Below, one piece after another: positions 20,304 through 28,799 of a stretch of 64,000 bases of DNA; the first letter of the stretch is position 1; each line of letters opens with the position of its first letter. This stretch comes from Alphaproteobacteria bacterium. Its GTDB lineage: Bacteria > Pseudomonadota > Alphaproteobacteria > Caulobacterales > Aquidulcibacteraceae. The stretch covers positions 62,001 to 126,000 of the forward strand of contig WGNI01000009.1 of assembly GCA_016124655.1 (NCBI GenBank). Direction: 5' to 3'. The position numbers and the translations under genes are program-made. The notes below the pieces were generated by a model, which saw nothing but the letters and a program-made list of their open reading frames with translations, ran no database searches and was not told where the DNA came from.

Positions 20304-21040
20304 CGCGCTTCAAGCTCACCATCGAGTACGACGGCGGTCCGTTCAGCGGCTGGCAGCGCCTCGCCGAAGGACCAAGCGTGCAGGGCGCGCTGGAGGCGGC
20401 GGTCGAGCGCCTCACCGGCGTCCGCGCCGAGGTGACCGGCGCCGGCCGCACCGACGCCGGCGTCCACGCCTGGGGCCAGGTCGCCCATGTCGACATCGCC
20501 AAGCCGCTGACCGCCGATCAGGTCCGCGACGCGCTCAATGCCCATCTGCGGCCCGATCCGATCGCGGTTCTGGCTGCCGAGGTCGTCGATCCCGGCTTCC
20601 ACGCCCGGTTCGACGCCGTCCGACGCCTCTACGAATACCGCATCCTCAACCGCCGCGCCGATCTGGCGCTGGAGCGCGGCCGCGCCTGGCGCATCGCCGC
20701 CCCGCTCAACGCCCCCTTGATGGCCGAAGCCGCCGACCGCTTCATCGGCCGGCACGATTTCACCACCTTCCGCGACAGCCAGTGCCAGGCCGCCAGCCCG
20801 ATCAAGACGCTGGAGCGCTGCGTCGTGCTGCGTCAGGGCGAAGAGGTGCGGATCGAATGCGCCGCGCCGTCGTTTCTCCATCGCCAGGTGCGCTCCATCG
20901 TGGGGACGCTGGCGGAAGTGGGACTGGGCAAACGCACGCCGGAAGATGTCGCTGCCGCGTTGGCGGCCCGGGATCGGGCTCGCTGCGGCCAGGTCGCGCC
21001 GGCAGAAGGGCTTTATTTGAAGGCGGTGCGATACGCCTGA
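20300..21040 (+). CDS. truA: tRNA pseudouridine(38-40) synthase
   Basis: Isomerises uridines 38-40 in the anticodon arm of many tRNAs. The 246-aa product starts at GTG 20300, overlapping the lipoprotein stop. It shows [13 protein letters not shown], the catalytic-Asp motif [50 protein letters not shown] and [13 protein letters not shown], all in TruA order. A hairpin follows directly after the stop codon. Confidence 0.97.
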   Translation: MTRFKLTIEYDGGPFSGWQRLAEGPSVQGALEAAVERLTGVRAEVTGAGRTDAGVHAWGQVAHVDIAKPLTADQVRDALNAHLRPDPIAVLAAEVVDPGFHARFDAVRRLYEYRILNRRADLALERGRAWRIAAPLNAPLMAEAADRFIGRHDFTTFRDSQCQAASPIKTLERCVVLRQGEEVRIECAAPSFLHRQVRSIVGTLAEVGLGKRTPEDVAAALAARDRARCGQVAPAEGLYLKAVRYA

Positions 21041-21060
21041 GAGGGCGCCCGCCCTCTCTT
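21039..21060 (+). terminator. Candidate intrinsic terminator after truA
   Basis: GAGAGGGCG and CGCCCTCTC form a 9-bp inverted repeat (21039-21047, 21050-21058) beginning within the truA stop codon, followed by only two or three T residues. It would separate fmt-truA from the Mla-type operon. The T-run is weak, so this is a moderate call. Confidence 0.5.
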
Positions 21061-21122
21061 TGCGAAACGTTTTCCGCTACCGTGCACAATCGCCCGCGCA
21101 GAACGCCGGATGAGGGGACGAG

Positions 21123-22262
21123 ATGGCGCAGGCCGCCAGTTTCGACATCAGCGAAGACGGCCCCGACCGGGTGCTGGCGCTGCGTGGCGATTGGACCGTC
21201 GCCGGCGTTGCGGGCCTGGATGACAAGCTGCGCGCGCTGGCCGAACGCATCGGCCCGGGCGCGGTGGTGGATGTCTCACGTCTGGGGCGCATGGACGTCG
21301 CCGGCGCCTGGCTGGTGGACCGCACCGTGCGCGGCGGCTCGCCGTGCGGCAACATGGATGCGCCCATCGCGCTGCGCGGCGAACATGCCAGCGCCCTGCG
21401 TCTGCTGCACGCCGCGCGCGCCTCCACGACGCCATGCGAACTGCCGCCGACGCCAGGCTCTGGGCTTGTCGATCTTCTCGAGCGCGCGGGCCGCGGCGTC
21501 ATGCTGGTGTGGGAGGAAACCCTCGGCACTTTGTCTTTCTTTGGCGAAACGCTTGCCGTCGTCGGCAAGGTTTTTCTGAAGCCGCACCGCATCCGCTGGG
21601 TCTCTGTGTTCAACGTGATGGAGTATGCGGGGCTGAACGCGCTGCCCATCATCGCCATGCTCGCCTTCTTCGTCGGCATGGTGATCGCCTATCTCGGCGC
21701 GCGCGTGCTGGCCGATTTCGGCGCGTCCGTGTTCACCGTTGAGCTGGTGGCGTTTTCGATGATGCGCGAATTCGGCGTCGTCATCACCGCCGTGCTGTTG
21801 GCCGGCCGCACCGACAGCGCCTTCACCGCGCAGATCGGCGCGATGAAGATGCGCCAGGAAATCGACGCCATGCGCGTCATGGGCCTCGATCCGATGGAGG
21901 CGCTCGTCGCGCCGCGCGTGCTGGCGATGCTGGTGATGACGCCGATCCTCGCCTTCGCTGCGGTGGTTGCAGGTCTCGCCGGCGGTCTCGTCGCGTGCTG
22001 GGCCACGCTTGACGTGTCTGTGTCGATGTATTTCCAGCGCATCGCCGATGGTGTGCCGCAACAGCATTTCTGGGTCGGCATGGCGAAATCGCCGGTGTTC
22101 GCCATCGTGCTCGCAGTCGTCGGCTGCCGTCACGGCCTCGCGGTCGGCGGCGACGTCGCATCGCTCGGCCGGCGCACGACATCCTCTGTCGTGCAATCGA
22201 TCTTCCTCGTGATCATGTTGGACGCGTTGTTCGCGCTCTGGTTCCTGGAGATGGATCTGTGA
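21123..22262 (+). CDS. mlaE: MlaE-family ABC permease with N-terminal STAS-like domain
   Basis: Inner-membrane permease of a phospholipid-transport ABC system that maintains outer-membrane lipid asymmetry. It is 379 aa. The first ~110 residues are a divergent STAS-like domain (LALRGDWTVAGVAGLDDKL, VVDVSRLGRMDVAGAWLV). The MlaE permease follows, with HRIRWVSVFNVMEYAGLNALPI (split at the membrane entry), LLAGRTDSAFTAQIGAMKMRQEIDA and MGLDPMEALVAPRVLAMLVM. First gene of a tightly overlapping cluster mlaE-mlaF-mlaD-lipoprotein. STAS fused to the permease replaces a separate MlaB-like subunit. Confidence 0.93.
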   Translation: MAQAASFDISEDGPDRVLALRGDWTVAGVAGLDDKLRALAERIGPGAVVDVSRLGRMDVAGAWLVDRTVRGGSPCGNMDAPIALRGEHASALRLLHAARASTTPCELPPTPGSGLVDLLERAGRGVMLVWEETLGTLSFFGETLAVVGKVFLKPHRIRWVSVFNVMEYAGLNALPIIAMLAFFVGMVIAYLGARVLADFGASVFTVELVAFSMMREFGVVITAVLLAGRTDSAFTAQIGAMKMRQEIDAMRVMGLDPMEALVAPRVLAMLVMTPILAFAAVVAGLAGGLVACWATLDVSVSMYFQRIADGVPQQHFWVGMAKSPVFAIVLAVVGCRHGLAVGGDVASLGRRTTSSVVQSIFLVIMLDALFALWFLEMDL

Positions 22263-23020
22263 ACGCGCCCGACGACATCATCATCTCCGTGCGCGATCTC
22301 GTCATGCGCTTCGGCGATCAGACCGTGCATGACGGCCTCAACCTCGATGTGCGGCGCGGCGAAATCCTGTGCGTCGTCGGCGCCTCGGGCAGCGGCAAGT
22401 CCGTGCTGATGCGCGAAATCGTCGGTCTGCAGAAACCGACCTCGGGAACGATCAATGTCGCCGGCGTCGACATGGACGACAGCGCCGATCGCGCGCGCAA
22501 GATCGGCGTGATGTTTCAGGACGGCGCGCTCTTCTCCACCATGACCGTGCGCGAAAACGTCGAGGCGCCTTTAAAGGAGCACGCCGATCTGCCGCCGCAG
22601 CTCGTCGCTGAGCTCGCCGATCTGAAACTCGTCATGGCCGGCCTGGAGCCGCAGGCCCACCATAAGAAACCGTCGGAGCTCTCAGGCGGCATGCGCAAAC
22701 GCGCAGCGCTCGCGCGTGCGCTCGCGCTCGATCCCGGCATCCTGTTTCTCGACGAGCCCACAGCGGGTCTCGATCCGGTCGCCGCGCAGCGCTTTGATAC
22801 GCTCATCGTGGAGCTGCACGAGGCCATGGCGTTGACCGTGCTCATCGTCACCCACGATGTCGATACGCTGGAGGCGACCGCCGATCGCGTGTGCGTGCTC
22901 TATGGCGGCAAGGTGCTCACCATCGGGCCTTTGGATGAGGTCCGCCGCTTCAAGCATCCCTGGGTGCAGGATTATTTTTCAGGACCGCGCGCGCGCCAGG
23001 CGCTCGCTGCGGCACGGTGA
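22259..23020 (+). CDS. mlaF: MlaF-family ABC transporter ATPase
   Basis: ATPase partner of the MlaE permease, 253 aa, starting at GTG 22259, which overlaps the mlaE stop. Walker A GASGSGKSVLM, Q-loop GVMFQDGALFSTMTV, signature LSGGMRKRAALARALA, Walker B GILFLDEPTAGLDPV and the switch His in IVTHDV are all present. MFQDGALF is characteristic of this subfamily. Confidence 0.96.
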   Translation: MNAPDDIIISVRDLVMRFGDQTVHDGLNLDVRRGEILCVVGASGSGKSVLMREIVGLQKPTSGTINVAGVDMDDSADRARKIGVMFQDGALFSTMTVRENVEAPLKEHADLPPQLVAELADLKLVMAGLEPQAHHKKPSELSGGMRKRAALARALALDPGILFLDEPTAGLDPVAAQRFDTLIVELHEAMALTVLIVTHDVDTLEATADRVCVLYGGKVLTIGPLDEVRRFKHPWVQDYFSGPRARQALAAAR

Positions 23021-23024
23021 CGGC

Positions 23025-23903
23025 ATGGAAACGCGCGCGAATTTCATTCTACTGGGCGGGGTCGCCATTTTGGGCGCAGCGCTCATCATGCTGTTCGCCA
23101 TCTGGCTCGCCGGCGCCGGCTGGCGCCAACAATACAACACCTACGACGTGGTGTTCCAAGGCCCTGTGCGCGGATTGGCCGAAGGCGGAGAAGTGCGCTT
23201 CAACGGCATCAAGGTCGGCGAAATCCGCCGCCTCTTCATCGATCGCGACAATCCCAATCACGTCATCGCCCGCGTCATCGTCAATGACGCAGCGCCCATT
23301 CGCGCCGATTCTTTTGCGCAGCTGGAAGCGATCGGGTTGACCGGCGTGAACCTCATCCAGATCAGCGCCGGATCGCCCGATGCGAACTTGCTGCGTCCGC
23401 GCATGGGCCAATCGCCGCCGCTCATCGAAGCGCGGCCCGGCATCATCGAAGGCCTGCTCACGGTGGAGAATTCCCAGCGCCTGATCCGCACCATCGAAAA
23501 TCTCGAACGCATCAGCGCGGCCTTGGCGCAAGACGATTCCGTGGTTGCGCAATCGGGCGAGGCCGCCGCCGCGCTGCGCGAAACCGCGCAAGCCATCACG
23601 CGGCTCTCCAATCAATCCCAGCAGGATCTCGCCCGGCTCTCCGCGCAGACGTCCCAAGTACTGACGCAGACCGAAGCCGCCGTCGATCAGGCCGGCGCCG
23701 CGATGGGCGAAACCCAGCGCGCCGCCGCCAGTTTCGGCGCGGCCTCCGATGTCGCCGGCGCCTACACGCTGCCGGAAATCGCGCTCACGGCGCAGGATCT
23801 GCGCGCGCTCTCGGCGTCCCTTGAAACCCTTGCGCGCGAATTGGAGCGCGAACCCACCGGCTTCGTGCAGCGCCGCCGGCCCACCGTGGAGGTCGCGCCG
23901 TGA
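23025..23903 (+). CDS. mlaD: MlaD-family substrate-binding (MCE) protein
   Basis: A 292-aa MCE-domain protein anchored by one N-terminal helix (FILLGGVAILGAALIMLFAIWL). The MCE core includes YDVVFQGPVRGLAEGGEVRFNG and IKVGEIRRL, then LEAIGLTGVNLIQISAG. The C-terminal half is a long Ala/Gln-rich helix typical of MCE proteins, which bridges lipid across the periplasm. It starts 4 bases after mlaF and overlaps the following lipoprotein gene. Confidence 0.93.
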   Translation: METRANFILLGGVAILGAALIMLFAIWLAGAGWRQQYNTYDVVFQGPVRGLAEGGEVRFNGIKVGEIRRLFIDRDNPNHVIARVIVNDAAPIRADSFAQLEAIGLTGVNLIQISAGSPDANLLRPRMGQSPPLIEARPGIIEGLLTVENSQRLIRTIENLERISAALAQDDSVVAQSGEAAAALRETAQAITRLSNQSQQDLARLSAQTSQVLTQTEAAVDQAGAAMGETQRAAASFGAASDVAGAYTLPEIALTAQDLRALSASLETLARELEREPTGFVQRRRPTVEVAP

Positions 23904-24520
23904 AGCGCTTTGCATGGATGTTTGTTTGCGTCGGCGCCGCGCTCGCCAGCGGCTGTATTTCGCTGTTTCCCGATCCCGCGCCCGCCGCGCGCATCTATTC
24001 CTTGACCGCGCCGAGCGATGCCGCGCGCGCCGCGCAAACCGCGCCCGCCGTGATCTCGGTCGCTGAGCCGACCGGCGCCGAAGCGCTGATGGGCGATGAC
24101 ATCGTCTGGCGCACCGACGGCGTGGTCGCTTTCGTCGGCGGCGCGCAATGGACCTCCAGCACGCCGGGCCTGTTGCAGGCGCTGGTCGTGCGCACGCTGA
24201 TGGAGCGCGGCGGCGTCGCCGCGGCCGTGCGCGTCGGCGACGGGGTACGCGCGGATGCGGAATTGCGCTGGGATCTAATGGATTTCCAGATTGTGGAGGG
24301 GGACGGCGCGCTCGATGCGCGCTTCGCCGCCAATCTCACGCTCATTGATGCGCGCACCCGCCGCGTGCTGGCCGTGCGTGCGGTGGAGACGTCGCGTCCA
24401 CTGGCCTCGCGCACGCAGCGCGACGCCGCCGCAGCGCTCTCCGCCGCAGCCCAGGAAGGCGCGACAGAAATCGCCGCCTTCATCGAAGCTAACGCGCCGC
24501 TTCCTCCGCCGCAAAGCTGA
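23900..24520 (+). CDS. ABC-type transport auxiliary lipoprotein
   Basis: A 206-aa lipoprotein with lipobox LASGC (Cys19) after a short signal. The mature part has the ABC_trans_aux/LptE-fold pattern: AARIYSLTAPSDA, IVWRTDGVVAFVGGAQWTSSTPGLLQ, ELRWDLMDFQI, and a helical C-terminus. Such proteins form the outer-membrane-facing partner of MCE systems (PqiC-like). It starts at GTG 23900 overlapping mlaD, the last gene of the operon. Confidence 0.85.
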   Translation: MKRFAWMFVCVGAALASGCISLFPDPAPAARIYSLTAPSDAARAAQTAPAVISVAEPTGAEALMGDDIVWRTDGVVAFVGGAQWTSSTPGLLQALVVRTLMERGGVAAAVRVGDGVRADAELRWDLMDFQIVEGDGALDARFAANLTLIDARTRRVLAVRAVETSRPLASRTQRDAAAALSAAAQEGATEIAAFIEANAPLPPPQS

Positions 24521-24545
24521 ACGGAAATTTCCAGGAACGCGCAAG

Positions 24546-24578
24546 AAAAACGCCGCGTCTTCGGGGGAAGACGCGGCG
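24546..24578 (-). terminator. Intrinsic terminator of the coiled-coil gene (minus strand)
   Basis: A 12-bp perfect stem, CGCCGCGTCTTC (24551-24562) and GAAGACGCGGCG (24567-24578), with a GGGG loop. On the minus strand it is followed by five T residues (24546-24550), so it ends transcription from the gene stopping at 24603. It also separates that gene from the convergent Mla operon. Confidence 0.85.
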
Positions 24579-24602
24579 CAAGGGAGGCTTGCGTGAAGGG
24601 AT

Positions 24603-26429
24603 TTAGGCGGTGGCCGCGTCGATCAGCAGAAACGCGCTCAACACGTCGGTGTCTTCGCCGCGCTCGCGCTTGGCGAGATCGGGGCGTGCGCGGAATGCAG
24701 CGCCAATGCGGGCCGCTTCGCGGTCATAGCGCATGTGCGCGGCGATGCGCTGCACGGCGCCGGGTGCTGCATCGCACACCGCACGCCGACGCGCGGCCGC
24801 GCCTTCGCGGGACTTGCGCGCAATGCGGTTGAGATCGGCCGGCGCAAACGCCCCGCCGAGCCGCACGCCGGCTTGCGCGATCATGTCGAACGCGTCGCAG
24901 ATCAATTGCTCATCCGCATCCGTCGTCGCCAGCGCATCGAACCCGACGGGATCGGGCCGCTGCGGCGCGCGCGCGGCGTAAGCGAATTCCGATACGCGCG
25001 GCGCGGCAGGCCTCGGCGCGGTCGCCCGCGCCAGCGTTGCGGTTTCGCTGAGCGCCGCCAAACGCTTGCCGATGGCGCCGGCATGACGGTCCGCCGCCGC
25101 TTGCGCATCTTCGGAAGCCGCGCGCGCGGCGTCCGCGGCGTTGCGCAGCGTGTCGAGCGTCTCCGCCGCCACGCGCTCCAGCGCCTGGGTTTCCTTGCGA
25201 ATAAGCGTCGCTGCGCGCTTGGCTTCAAAGATCGCGCGCTGCGTGGTTTCCTGCACGGAAGAGGCGGTCTGCTGCGCGGCGCGCGCGGCCTCGTCGGTGG
25301 ATTGGCGCGCAGCGTCGGTCAGCCGCGTTGCTTCGCTCAAGATATGCAGCGACTCGCCGAGCGCGCCCTCAAGATGCTGATTGGCGTTGGCCGCAGCGCT
25401 TGCCGCGCCCTCCATCGCCTGCGTGCGATCCGCCACCACGGTCGCCGTGGTCTTGAATGCAGCGAGATGCGCCTCGAACACGTCTTCGGCGTTGACGATT
25501 TCCGTCTTCACCAGTTTCGACGCCTCGCGCATCAGGCGCACCTGACGGTTCACCGAATGCGCAAGCGTTTCCGCTTGGGCGCGCATGTCGCCATTGAGCG
25601 CGGCGAACGCATTGCGCTCCTCGCTCAGCCGCGCGATCAGCGCATCGGCGTCGCCGCCGGTCGCAGCGATCGCCTGGCTGAACGCGCGCGCTTGCGCGCT
25701 CGCTGCGGCATTGAGATCCGACAGCCGGCGCAGCGCGCCATCGACCGCTGTGTCGTAGGACGACAAATCCGCGCGGGGGTGCTCGAAGGCGAACGGGCGT
25801 TGCGTCGCGTTCGCCGCATGGGCCTGCGACAGCCGCACCATTTCCGCCGCCAGCCGCCCGGCCTTGGCCGATTCCCCCGCCGCCGAAGCCGCCAGCCACA
25901 GCATCGCCGCCGGTCCGATCGCCAGCGCGATCAGGCCCATCTGCGCGGCGGGGTTGAGCGCGGCGAGCGCCTCCATGCCATAAAGCGCGACCGGCGCGGC
26001 CGCCGCCGCGCTCACCCAGGCCAGCGCCAAAAGGCCGCCGGCAAAGCCGACCCAGGAAAAGGTGTTGATCGCCGCCGCCTTGCGCGCTTGCGCGGCGGCC
26101 GGGCGCTTGGGTTCCGAAAGCTCGATCTCGGCGGGGCCGAAAACCGAGGCGTCCCAGTCGCCGCGCGGCGCAAGCGCGTCGTCGTCGGCGTCGTCGTCGT
26201 CTGAAATTTCAAGATCGTCATCGCCATCGAGCGCGATGGCGGGGCTGTCTTCGATGTCCGCAAACCCGTCCGCGCCGTCCTCCGGCCCATCGTCGAGGTC
26301 AAGGCCGAAAGGGTTGTCGAGCGCCCCCGGCGCCCGATCGGCGGCGTCATTGGCCGCTTCGGGCCAGGTCGCGCTGGCGTCGGGTCCCGCGGCGCGCTCG
26401 CGCCGTCCCGGCTTCTCAAAATCGAACAT
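24603..26429 (-). CDS. Polytopic coiled-coil protein, paralogue A (TipN-like architecture)
   Basis: A 608-aa protein with a strongly acidic disordered N-terminus (residues 35-105, many Asp), two membrane segments (about 125-148 and 162-181), a long Ala/Gln/Glu-rich coiled coil (about 200-470) and a conserved C-terminal ~100-residue domain (GVRLGGAFAPADLNRIARKSREG, partly shown, to SAFLLIDAATA). GAGGAGA precedes the ATG. The neighbour at 26539-28320 has the same layout and a clearly homologous C-terminus. Acidic tail, two TM and coiled coil recall the Caulobacter polarity factor TipN, but I cannot confirm homology; function is unassigned. Confidence 0.8.
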   Translation of the reverse strand: MFDFEKPGRRERAAGPDASATWPEAANDAADRAPGALDNPFGLDLDDGPEDGADGFADIEDSPAIALDGDDDLEISDDDDADDDALAPRGDWDASVFGPAEIELSEPKRPAAAQARKAAAINTFSWVGFAGGLLALAWVSAAAAAPVALYGMEALAALNPAAQMGLIALAIGPAAMLWLAASAAGESAKAGRLAAEMVRLSQAHAANATQRPFAFEHPRADLSSYDTAVDGALRRLSDLNAAASAQARAFSQAIAATGGDADALIARLSEERNAFAALNGDMRAQAETLAHSVNRQVRLMREASKLVKTEIVNAEDVFEAHLAAFKTTATVVADRTQAMEGAASAAANANQHLEGALGESLHILSEATRLTDAARQSTDEAARAAQQTASSVQETTQRAIFEAKRAATLIRKETQALERVAAETLDTLRNAADAARAASEDAQAAADRHAGAIGKRLAALSETATLARATAPRPAAPRVSEFAYAARAPQRPDPVGFDALATTDADEQLICDAFDMIAQAGVRLGGAFAPADLNRIARKSREGAAARRRAVCDAAPGAVQRIAAHMRYDREAARIGAAFRARPDLAKRERGEDTDVLSAFLLIDAATA

Positions 26430-26538
26430 CGCGGTCTCCTCGCGCGGCGCGACGGGCGCAACTCGGCCCCCAAGCGCGGGCGAGCAAGGCCTGTGCCAGC
26501 AAGGAAAACAGGGATTTAGGGTTAGCGGGCTGAACGGC

Positions 26539-28320
26539 TCAGCCGAACGCGGCGTCGACCAGCAGGAAGGCGCGGGTCGCTTCCGAACCCATGGCGCCGC
26601 GCCCGCGGCCCATCAGTTCCGCGATCCGCGCGCCGTCGCCCTTGAGGAAATTGGCCGCCTCGGCGCGGGCGTCCTGGTTGTTGGCGAGAAAGTCCGTGAC
26701 CTTCCGCACCGCCTCGGGCGCGGCGTCCTTAACCGCCTTGCGCCGGGACTGCGTGCCGTTGCGCGCGCGCTGCGCGACGCGGTCCAGCGCGCCCGCGGAG
26801 AACGCGTCCGCCAGCCGCACGCCAGCCGCGTCGATCACCGCCACGATCGGGCTCGCCGTGCGGTCGCGCTGTTCCGCGACCGAATGCGCCAGCCGCGCCA
26901 CCGGATCCCCGCTGGGCGCGCGGGTGCGTGCGCCGCCGCGCTCGGCCGGCCGCTGTCCGCCGCGCTCGCGCCGGCCCTGTGCAGGCGCGTCGTCATCGAT
27001 GTTGGAGAGAAGCGCGCGCCACGACCAGTCGCCGTCCTGATCGGCGTGCTCCGGCGGGCGCGGACGCGGCGCCGCAGGGCTCCAGGTGAAGCTTGGCGTA
27101 TCGGCGTTGGCGGGGCGGACACGCTCATCGCGCCGGTCGTCGCGGCGATCGTCCGGACGCTCTTCCCGCGGCCCATCGCGGCGCTCGCGCCGCGGCGGCG
27201 CAGCCTCGAACCGATCCTCAAGCGCCTCGCGTCGCGCCGGCGGTTCGCTGGAGCGCACCGCGTCGCGCGTATCGAAGGCGGAGCGGCGCGCATCCTGCGC
27301 AGCCGAGCCCAGCCGGTCGAGCGCGGCCGCCGCATCGCGCTCCACCCGCGCGCTTTCCCCGCGCACGATATCCGCCGCGCGCCGGGCGTCTTCGATGGCG
27401 CGCGCGGTAGTCTCCTGCAGCGCATCCGCTGTCGAGCGCGCGGCGCTGAGCGCGGCGTCCGCGGATTGCCGCGCCGAATCCGTCAAGCTGGTGGCGCGCG
27501 AGAGCACGTCGAGCGCATTGCTCAGCGCTTGCTCCAGCCGCAGCGTGGATTCAGCGCTCGATTGCGCCGCGCTATCGAGCGCGACGGTGCGATCATTGAT
27601 CAGCGCGGCCGCGGCCCCGAACGAGGCGAGCTTTTGCTCCAGCGCGGAATCGGCGGCCTTCACCTCGGTTTCCGCGATTTCCGCGGCCTGCGCGATCACC
27701 GCGGTGTGCTTGGAGATCGATTGCCCGATCAGGTCGGCGTGCTTGTTCAGATCATCCGCGATCTGCAACAGCTCGGCGCGCTCGCGCTCCAGCCCGGAGA
27801 CCAGCCTTCCGCCGCTTTGTTGCGCCTGCGTGGAAATTTTATCGACCGCCGCCTGCTGGTGATTGATCGCCGATTGCACCTCTTTGAGCTTCACCAGCGT
27901 CTGATCGAGTGCGCGGTCGAGCGCGGAAATCTCCACCCGCACCGAGGCCGCGAGCTTGCGCGCGCTGGCTTCCGCGGCAGGGCCGGGGGCCAACAGACGT
28001 TCGGTCGCGTCGGCGAGTTTTTTCGCCGCCAGCCGCGCTTGCGCGGCCTCGCGCGCCGCGCTGCCGGCAAACCACATCATCAGCGCCGGCAACACCACGC
28101 CCGCGCCCATCAACAGCAGCACCGGCAGCGGCGTGAACGCCAGATTTTCCGGACGCACATAGATCAGGATCGCGATCGCCGACGCCGCCATCCAGATCCA
28201 GCCGGACGCCGCCGCCAACCTCGACAACATGCCGTCGGTGCGCGGCTCGCGCTTCTGCGATTGCGCCATCGCTTCGGCGGCGATGGCGGAGAAGTCGTCG
28301 TCTTGGGAAGCGTCAGACAT
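26539..28320 (-). CDS. Polytopic coiled-coil protein, paralogue B
   Basis: A 593-aa protein starting at 28320 (MSDASQDDDFSAIAAEAMAQ). Two membrane helices occupy about 40-55 and 64-86, then a long coiled coil to about residue 330, a charged Arg/Asp-rich linker, and a C-terminal domain (GVRLADAFSAGALDRVAQR to TRAFLLVDAAFG) that matches paralogue A over its whole length. The coiled-coil registers also align (TSLTDSARQSADAALSAAR against TRLTDAARQSTDEAARAAQ). The two genes are 109 bp apart on the same strand and arose by tandem duplication. It may self-assemble or pair with paralogue A at the membrane. Confidence 0.8.
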   Translation of the reverse strand: MSDASQDDDFSAIAAEAMAQSQKREPRTDGMLSRLAAASGWIWMAASAIAILIYVRPENLAFTPLPVLLLMGAGVVLPALMMWFAGSAAREAAQARLAAKKLADATERLLAPGPAAEASARKLAASVRVEISALDRALDQTLVKLKEVQSAINHQQAAVDKISTQAQQSGGRLVSGLERERAELLQIADDLNKHADLIGQSISKHTAVIAQAAEIAETEVKAADSALEQKLASFGAAAALINDRTVALDSAAQSSAESTLRLEQALSNALDVLSRATSLTDSARQSADAALSAARSTADALQETTARAIEDARRAADIVRGESARVERDAAAALDRLGSAAQDARRSAFDTRDAVRSSEPPARREALEDRFEAAPPRRERRDGPREERPDDRRDDRRDERVRPANADTPSFTWSPAAPRPRPPEHADQDGDWSWRALLSNIDDDAPAQGRRERGGQRPAERGGARTRAPSGDPVARLAHSVAEQRDRTASPIVAVIDAAGVRLADAFSAGALDRVAQRARNGTQSRRKAVKDAAPEAVRKVTDFLANNQDARAEAANFLKGDGARIAELMGRGRGAMGSEATRAFLLVDAAFG

Positions 28321-28430
28321 GTCCAGCCCGGAACGGATGCAGCGCGGCACCTTCTCCCGACGAGTGCGGCGATTTCAAGGGCGCGCGCCCGGGACGCGCA
28401 AAAGCTGCCGATCGCGCGAACGGTTCGCGC

Positions 28431-28613
28431 TTAACCGCAATCCGTGAGGCTGAACGACGGGCGCCGGCTTTCGCACACCGCGCCCTGATCGCACCGCGTG
28501 CTGTTTGCGCTGGGTTTTTCCGCCGGCGCCGCCGACGGCGCGAGCGAGAAGCCGAGCCAGGCGAGGCCGAGAATGACGATCACGTCGCGTGCTGCGGTGA
28601 GCCAGGCCAGCAT
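28431..28613 (-). CDS. Small single-pass membrane protein
   Basis: A 60-aa peptide with one hydrophobic helix (ARDVIVILGLAWLGFSLAP) and a C-terminal tail with two cysteines (TRCDQGAVCESRR) and a final LTDCG. The ATG at 28613 is preceded by AAAAGGACCGCTCCC, a reasonable ribosome site. It lies upstream of the coiled-coil genes on the same strand and could belong to that group. No family recognised. Confidence 0.55.
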   Translation of the reverse strand: MLAWLTAARDVIVILGLAWLGFSLAPSAAPAEKPSANSTRCDQGAVCESRRPSFSLTDCG

Positions 28614-28799
28614 GGGAGCGGTCCTTTTATCGGAGTCGCGTTCTGCGGCATTTCGCGCGTCCGCGCAAGGCGAAGCTCGGCGCAAGCGCCCCGCGCCGCC
28701 TTAAATCGCGCAAATCCAATCCCTTAGGTGACAGAGTTTGGTCCAAGGCTTGCTCCGGGCGGAGGCGCGCGATTAACCAGCGTGCGGAAGGAGGATCGC

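Noticed and set aside
24735-28434. Long plus-strand open frames opposite the coiled-coil genes (489 and 790 aa)
   Set aside because: Reverse reading of Ala/Arg-rich coding sequence; the minus frames carry the TM, coiled-coil and conserved C-terminal patterns, plus ribosome sites and a terminator.
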